Source: Pseudomonadota bacterium
GTDB lineage: Bacteria > Myxococcota_A > Polyangia > Haliangiales > Haliangiaceae
Direction of reading: 5' to 3'
Assembly: GCA_023430775.1 (NCBI GenBank)
Contig: JAEYYY010000343.1
Span: 1-16,866 of the forward strand
Length of the DNA: 16,866 nucleotides
Part shown: piece by piece, positions 12,975 through 16,866 of the stretch
Layout of the letters: each line of letters starts with the position of its first letter
Numbering within the stretch: position 1 is the stretch's first letter
Program-made: the position numbers and the translations under genes
The notes under the pieces: generated by a model
What the model was told of the DNA's origin: nothing
The model's database searches: none
The model's input: only the letters and a program-made list of their open reading frames with translations

Positions 12975-13916
12975 CTAGGATCGCCACGATTTCGCCAGCT
13001 CCTTGGCCAGCGCATCGATCACGACGCGGACCTGCGGGGCCAGCGAGCGCGACGACGGGTAGACCAGCTGGAGCGGGGTGGGAGCCTGCCAGAACTTCTT
13101 GAGGACCGGCATCAGCGTGCCGGCCTCGAGATCGCGCGCGGCGATCGGTTGCGGCAACCAGGCGATGCCGTGGCCTCGCAGCGCAGCCATCCGCACCACC
13201 TCGATGTTGTTCGTCACCATGCGGCCGCGAACGGTGACCTCGACGGGCTTGCCATCGATCTCGAAGCCCCAGCGAGCGCGGCGCTGGGTGCCGGTGAACA
13301 CGATGCACGGATGATCGACGAGCTGCGACGGATGACCGATCCGCGGATGGGCGGCGAGATAGTCGGGGCTCGCGTAGTACCCCTGGACCCCGGCCGGCAG
13401 CTGGCGTGCCACCAGCGACGAGTCGCCGAGCTTGCCGGCGCGCAGGGCGAGATCGAAGCCCTCGCCGATCAGATCGACGTTGCGATTCGTCAGCTCGAGC
13501 TCGACGCGGACGTGCGGGTGGGTGTCGAGCAGATCGAGCAGGATCGCCCCCAGTCGCTCGGCCATCGAGTTCGTCGCCGTCATCCGCACCAGCCCGCGCG
13601 GCTCCTTGGTGGCATCGACGATCCGTTGCGAGGCATCGCCGAGCTGCTGCAGCGCAGGCGCGATGTCCGCGAGGAAGATCTCGCCCGCATGGGTCAGCTT
13701 GACCCGGCGCGTGGTGCGCTGGAGCAGGCGGGTGTCGAGCGCGGTCTCGAGCTCGGCGAGCCGGCGACTCACCGTCGAGCGGGGCAAGTCGAGCGCGATG
13801 CCGGCGCCGCGAAAGCTCTCGAGCTCCGCGACCGCGGCGAACACGCGGAGCGTTTCGAGCGACGGAAGATTGTCCCACCGATTGGCCAGTGCTCGCCGGG
13901 TGCGCGGATTGTCCAC
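12975..13916 (-). CDS. LysR-type transcriptional regulator
   Basis: This 313-residue protein begins with a winged helix-turn-helix at about 18-77, containing LETLRVFAAVAELESFRGAG, the recognition helix LPRSTVSRRLAELE (44-57) and TRLLQRTTRRVKLTHAGE. An effector-binding domain follows from about residue 105, with the usual NRNVDLIGEGFDLALRAG segment near 144 and a DHPCIVFTG stretch near 200. It belongs to the group of LysR regulators often found beside quinone or NAD(P)H reductase genes. It is co-directional with the NmrA-type gene 90 nt downstream, whereas most LysR regulators diverge from their targets. The GTG at 13914-13916 is used because no better start lies before the helix-turn-helix. 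It starts 9 nt after the upstream antiporter-like stop, so read-through transcription is likely. Confidence 0.93.
   Translation of the reverse strand: MDNPRTRRALANRWDNLPSLETLRVFAAVAELESFRGAGIALDLPRSTVSRRLAELETALDTRLLQRTTRRVKLTHAGEIFLADIAPALQQLGDASQRIVDATKEPRGLVRMTATNSMAERLGAILLDLLDTHPHVRVELELTNRNVDLIGEGFDLALRAGKLGDSSLVARQLPAGVQGYYASPDYLAAHPRIGHPSQLVDHPCIVFTGTQRRARWGFEIDGKPVEVTVRGRMVTNNIEVVRMAALRGHGIAWLPQPIAARDLEAGTLMPVLKKFWQAPTPLQLVYPSSRSLAPQVRVVIDALAKELAKSWRS
13871..13888 (-). repeat. Second copy of the 18-nt element, inside the LysR 5' coding region
   Basis: On the minus strand this reads TGGCCAATCGGTGGGACA, matching the leader element at 12957-12974 in 15 of 18 bases. It covers codons 10-15 of the LysR gene. 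If it binds LysR it could autoregulate expression by blocking early elongation or initiation. Coincidence is possible because the sequence also encodes protein. Confidence 0.3.
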
Positions 13917-13925
13917 GCAGGGAGC

Positions 13926-15263
13926 TTATGCCTGTTTTTCGACCGGCGGCTGGGTCTCGACCCGGACGCCGGCCGCGAAGTCGGTCGTGTCCTTCTTGCC
14001 GACCTCGCCGCCGCGAACGAGCGCGAACCGCAGCAGCAGCGGCGAGATCAGCTGGTTGACGCCGAGCACGCTCAACATCAGCAGCGCCGCGGATTGTCCG
14101 AAGGTGGGAAACGCACTCTGGATGACGACGACGAGCGCCAGCGACAGGCCCGCCTGGGGGATCAAGCCGATCCAGCCGTACTTCGCGATCGCCGGATCGG
14201 CGTGGGTGCGCGCGCTGGCGATCTTCATCCCGAGGAAGAACCAGCCGGCGCGCACGATGACGATCATCATCACCGGGATGATCAGCGCCCACAGCTGATA
14301 GATATCGAGGCGCATCCCGGCGAGCGCGAACCAGACGAGGAACACCGGCAGCTGCGCGTTCTCGAAGTCGTGGATCAGGCCGCTGGCATCGGCGCGCGCG
14401 AAGTTCTCGAGATAGATGCCGGCGGCGAGCATGACGATCAGCGGATCGAGGTGGATGCGACGGCCGATCTCGGCGACCACCACGCACACCATCAGCGCGA
14501 ACAGCGGCGCACCTTCCTTGACCACGCGCAGGAACAGGCCGAGCAGCATGCCGATCGCGATGCCGAACGCGATCGAGCCGAGCAGCTCCCAGCCGACGGC
14601 GAGCGCGGTGGCGCCGACGTCGATGCCGGTGCCGAGCAGCGCGCTGCCGACCGCGGCGACGAGGGAGTAGGTGATGACGACGACGAGGTCCGCGACCACC
14701 ACCATGGCGAGGAACAGCTGGCTGAGCTTGCCGTCGGCGCGGGTCTCCGACAGCATCGCGAGCACGATCGCCGGCGACTGCGGCGTCAGCGCGACGCCGA
14801 CGACGGCACAGATCGCGAGCGCCTCGACGACGGGGACACCGTCGAACATCGGTAGCAGCGGGCGGATCGCGAACAGCAAGCCGGCGAGCGCGAACATCGA
14901 GCCGATCACCGCGAACACCATCGCGGCGCGGATCGTCTTCATGATCGGCCGGATGCGCTCGAGGTTGAGCTCGGCGCCGGCGACCAGACCGAGGATGCAG
15001 GTCGCCACGCTGTTGACGATGCGCAGCTTGCCGGTCATCTGCGTGGTCACCAGCTCGAGCACGAACGGACCGGACAGCACGCCGGCGAGCAGATAGCCGA
15101 CCAGGCGCGGCAGGCCGATGCGCGTCACCAGGCGCCCGGCGAAGTACGCCGCGAGCAGCAGGTAGCCGAATGACAGCAGCGTGCCGCTCGACGTCGCGGA
15201 CGTGAACGTGCCGGCGGCGTGCATCAGGCCGCCGAGCGCGACCAGGATCAGGATCGGGATCAT
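13926..15263 (-). CDS. Cation/proton antiporter family membrane protein (Na+/H+ exchanger fold)
   Basis: This 445-residue protein has about 12 hydrophobic helices and the sodium/hydrogen exchanger pattern (PF00999, CPA2-like). LPRLVGYLLAGVLSGPFVLE at 51-70 matches the GYxLAGxxxGP signature. LGLVAGAELNLERI at 91-104 matches the following GxELD-like turn. VALTPQSPAIV at 157-167 is the unwound TM4. MVVVADLVVV at 187-196 is TM5, with Asp192 as the likely ion-binding acid. Classical CPA2 exchangers have two adjacent Asp residues in TM5; here the first is Ala191, suggesting CPA1-like or altered coupling. A short soluble tail ends the protein, with no TrkA-N domain. It exchanges a monovalent cation for protons in family terms; the ion is unknown. 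Its ATG overlaps the stop of the preceding antiporter-like gene (ATGA), so the two are translationally coupled. Confidence 0.88.
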   Translation of the reverse strand: MIPILILVALGGLMHAAGTFTSATSSGTLLSFGYLLLAAYFAGRLVTRIGLPRLVGYLLAGVLSGPFVLELVTTQMTGKLRIVNSVATCILGLVAGAELNLERIRPIMKTIRAAMVFAVIGSMFALAGLLFAIRPLLPMFDGVPVVEALAICAVVGVALTPQSPAIVLAMLSETRADGKLSQLFLAMVVVADLVVVITYSLVAAVGSALLGTGIDVGATALAVGWELLGSIAFGIAIGMLLGLFLRVVKEGAPLFALMVCVVVAEIGRRIHLDPLIVMLAAGIYLENFARADASGLIHDFENAQLPVFLVWFALAGMRLDIYQLWALIIPVMMIVIVRAGWFFLGMKIASARTHADPAIAKYGWIGLIPQAGLSLALVVVIQSAFPTFGQSAALLMLSVLGVNQLISPLLLRFALVRGGEVGKKDTTDFAAGVRVETQPPVEKQA

Positions 15264-16866
15264 GGATTGACCCCCGAGTCCGTCTCCTTCTCGAAGTCGT
15301 CGTCATCGTCATTGCCATCGAGCTCGTCGATCGACGCGCTCGGGGGAGGTGGTGGAACGGTGGAGGTCGGAGGGATCAGCAGCTCGGTGATGGCCGAGCC
15401 ACCGATCACCGCGGTCACCACCCACGCGATGGTGCCGCTGTTGCTGCCGGCGAAGCTGATCACCAGCGCCGTCGACAGTGCGGACAGCGGCGCCACGAGG
15501 GTGCGCTGCTCGAGGAAGCGCTCCGGCATCCGCGTGCCGAGCGCGCGCTTCGAGGTCACGATGCCGAGCCACTTGCCGAGCACGCGCGCCGCCACGAACA
15601 CCGGGACGAGCAGCCAGCCGCGCCAGTCGGTGACGTTCCACAGCGCGCCGGCGATGATCAAGAACAGCAGGTGAACCGGCCGCTCGAGGTGCCGGAGGAT
15701 GCGGAAGATGTTGTCGCGCTGATCGTTCGGGAAGTTGGTGACCAGCGTGCCTGCGATGAAGCAGATCACGATCGGCGACAGGTCGAAGTAGCCGGCGAAC
15801 CCGGAGGCCAGCGCGATGCCGCCGAGGAGCACGGCGAAGAACTCGGCGTTCGTCGTCGGCAACCGGACCATCGTGAAGATCAGGACGCCGATCGCCACGC
15901 CGACGCCGAGCGACACGAACAGCCATGCGGTGCTCGGCATCTGCCAGGTCGTCGACTCCGGCCGGAAGTACGCGGTGATGAACAGCAGGCCGAGCACGCC
16001 GACCAGCTCGTCGAGCTGTGCGAGCAGGACGTCGGCGCCGTGGTTCTCGCGCCAGGTCCGGTTCGCGAAGCCGCGGAACTTCCTCGGCGCCGTCATCGCC
16101 GCGGCGGTGCCGAGGAGGATCGCGTCGCGCCACACGATCGGATCGCGCAGCGACGAGCCGAGCGCGATCATCACCGCACCGCACCCGACGCCGACGACGA
16201 GGAACGGCGCGATCGATTCGACGACGATCACGTACGCGGTGCCGCGCGGCACGCGCTCGAGCACGCGGATGTCGAGCTGCGCTCCGATGATGAAGCCGAG
16301 CCAGCCGAGGCCGAAGAACATCAGCGGTCGCAGGTTGTCGAGGACCTGGCCGCTGAGGATGCCGACCGGACCGAGGCTGGCGACCAGGCCGAGGGCGATG
16401 AACGGGAAGCCGGCCGTGATCACGCCGCTGATGCCGAGCTGCTCCTGGAAGCGAACGACGCGGCGGTGCGCGCCGAGGTAGGCGATGACGAGCAGCGCGA
16501 TCAGCCCGCCGATCACCTTGATCGCGAACAGCGTGCTCTCGGTGGTGGTCTTCGCGGTCGGTGCGGTGATCGGCTCGGGTGCCGGCTCGCCGACGATCGC
16601 CGACCGCGCATCCGGTGTGCCGGCATCGACCACGACGGCGGCATCGACGCCGGCATCCACCCCGGCGTCGAGGTATTCGCCGGCGTCGAGGTACTCGCCG
16701 GCGTCGGCATCGATCACCCCGGCGTCGGTCACCCCGGCGGCGCCGGCTTCCGTGTCGCCGATCCCCGCGTCGACCACGCCGGCATCGCGGCGACGTCGTC
16801 GCCCGTCGACGACGCCCGCGTCCACCGGCGTTTCGGGGCTCGCCACGCCGGCATCGCGGCGGCGGT
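15260..16866 (-). CDS. Second antiporter-like membrane protein with DAG-rich N-terminal segment (5' end outside window)
   Basis: The frame is open to the right edge, so the true start is not in view. A GTG at 16844-16846 is in frame, but the codons before it continue the same Arg/DAG pattern, so it is probably an internal Val. From that Val, residues 1-80 are rich in Asp-Ala-Gly-Val units (DAGVVDAG, DAGEYLDAGEYLDAG, DAGVDAGVDA). A linker follows, then a membrane domain of about 12 helices from residue 106 on. The membrane part resembles sodium/proton exchangers: LGTAAAMTAPRKF is a TM4-like break, and LAQLDELVGVLGLLF is a TM5-like helix carrying Asp-Glu. The C-terminus is Pro-rich then strongly acidic (GNDDDDDFEKE). 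It is coupled by ATGA overlap to the next antiporter-like gene. It may be a partner subunit or a diverged paralogue; transport itself is inference. Confidence 0.78.
   Translation of the reverse strand, partial: RRRDAGVASPETPVDAGVVDGRRRRRDAGVVDAGIGDTEAGAAGVTDAGVIDADAGEYLDAGEYLDAGVDAGVDAAVVVDAGTPDARSAIVGEPAPEPITAPTAKTTTESTLFAIKVIGGLIALLVIAYLGAHRRVVRFQEQLGISGVITAGFPFIALGLVASLGPVGILSGQVLDNLRPLMFFGLGWLGFIIGAQLDIRVLERVPRGTAYVIVVESIAPFLVVGVGCGAVMIALGSSLRDPIVWRDAILLGTAAAMTAPRKFRGFANRTWRENHGADVLLAQLDELVGVLGLLFITAYFRPESTTWQMPSTAWLFVSLGVGVAIGVLIFTMVRLPTTNAEFFAVLLGGIALASGFAGYFDLSPIVICFIAGTLVTNFPNDQRDNIFRILRHLERPVHLLFLIIAGALWNVTDWRGWLLVPVFVAARVLGKWLGIVTSKRALGTRMPERFLEQRTLVAPLSALSTALVISFAGSNSGTIAWVVTAVIGGSAITELLIPPTSTVPPPPPSASIDELDGNDDDDDFEKETDSGVNP
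16663..16698 (-). repeat. 18-nt tandem duplication inside the DAG-rich coding segment
   Basis: Two copies of an 18-base unit (16663-16680 and 16681-16698) differ at one base. They encode EYLDAG twice within the antiporter-like gene. They look like recent repeat expansion in a low-complexity linker. Confidence 0.7.

Noticed and set aside
12807..14855. Long rightward open frame of 682 codons
   Set aside because: It lies opposite the LysR, NmrA and antiporter-like genes, which match families. Its product is dominated by Arg, Asp, Glu and Ala with no recognisable domain, as expected for an antisense frame in GC-rich coding DNA.
12964..15318. Leftward open frame of 784 codons overlapping the LysR and antiporter-like genes in another phase
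   Set aside because: The product is almost entirely Arg-, Ala- and Pro-rich; the real genes in the other phase have domains, helices and normal starts.
16844..16846. GTG as the start of the second antiporter-like gene
   Set aside because: Codons before it continue the same Arg/DAG pattern to the window edge, so it reads as an internal Val and the gene is 5' truncated here.
1..16866. Defence island, prophage, CRISPR or insertion sequence
   Set aside because: No transposase, integrase, phage structural gene, spacer array or terminal repeats were seen. RecQ here has standard full-length repair-helicase architecture and no defence partners.

Overview
The window is about 16.9 kb of very GC-rich bacterial chromosome. 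Genes are tightly packed, start codons are often GTG, there are several lipoproteins, and one membrane protein carries an Asp-Ala-Gly-rich segment. This texture suggests a myxobacterium-like (Myxococcota, former Deltaproteobacteria) genome, but no taxonomic marker such as rRNA is present, so that is inference. No tRNA, rRNA, CRISPR array, insertion sequence, phage gene or attachment site was seen. Most genes look like ordinary chromosomal housekeeping and accessory genes rather than an island.

Left part (1-3435): a leftward pair encodes a small membrane protein and an AraC-type regulator that runs off the left edge. A rightward, translationally coupled set follows: a DUF3703-like protein, a small rhodanese-like protein whose frame is interrupted by TGA beside the presumed catalytic cysteine, and a cysteine-rich lipoprotein. 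After these come a GFA/CENP-V-type zinc protein and, convergent with it, a DUF417 (RclC/YkgB-like) membrane protein. The rhodanese is the most interesting item. Its reading frame continues cleanly past the TGA to an ATGA junction with the next gene, and a perfect 7-bp hairpin lies at the spacing expected of a bacterial SECIS element. It is therefore a candidate selenoprotein, with a nonsense mutation or sequencing error as the alternative.

Middle part (3490-10483): a Tgt-family tRNA-guanine transglycosylase with an altered active-site loop is followed by a DUF1993 protein and a membrane/DUF2071-like fusion, all rightward. RecQ helicase runs leftward, convergent with the fusion gene. A divergently oriented lipoprotein carries a stand-alone module resembling the SecD periplasmic P1 head. 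A FabH-like ketoacyl synthase III runs leftward with a strong ribosome binding site.

Right part (10580-16866) is entirely leftward: a zinc-finger/membrane/PH-like-tail protein, an NmrA-type NAD(P)-binding protein, a LysR regulator, and two sodium/proton-exchanger-like membrane proteins joined by an ATGA overlap. The upstream antiporter-like gene runs off the right edge and has a long DAG-repeat segment before its membrane domain. The order antiporter-like 1, antiporter-like 2, LysR, NmrA has short gaps and could be one transcription unit, with an 18-nt element shared between the LysR start and the NmrA leader.
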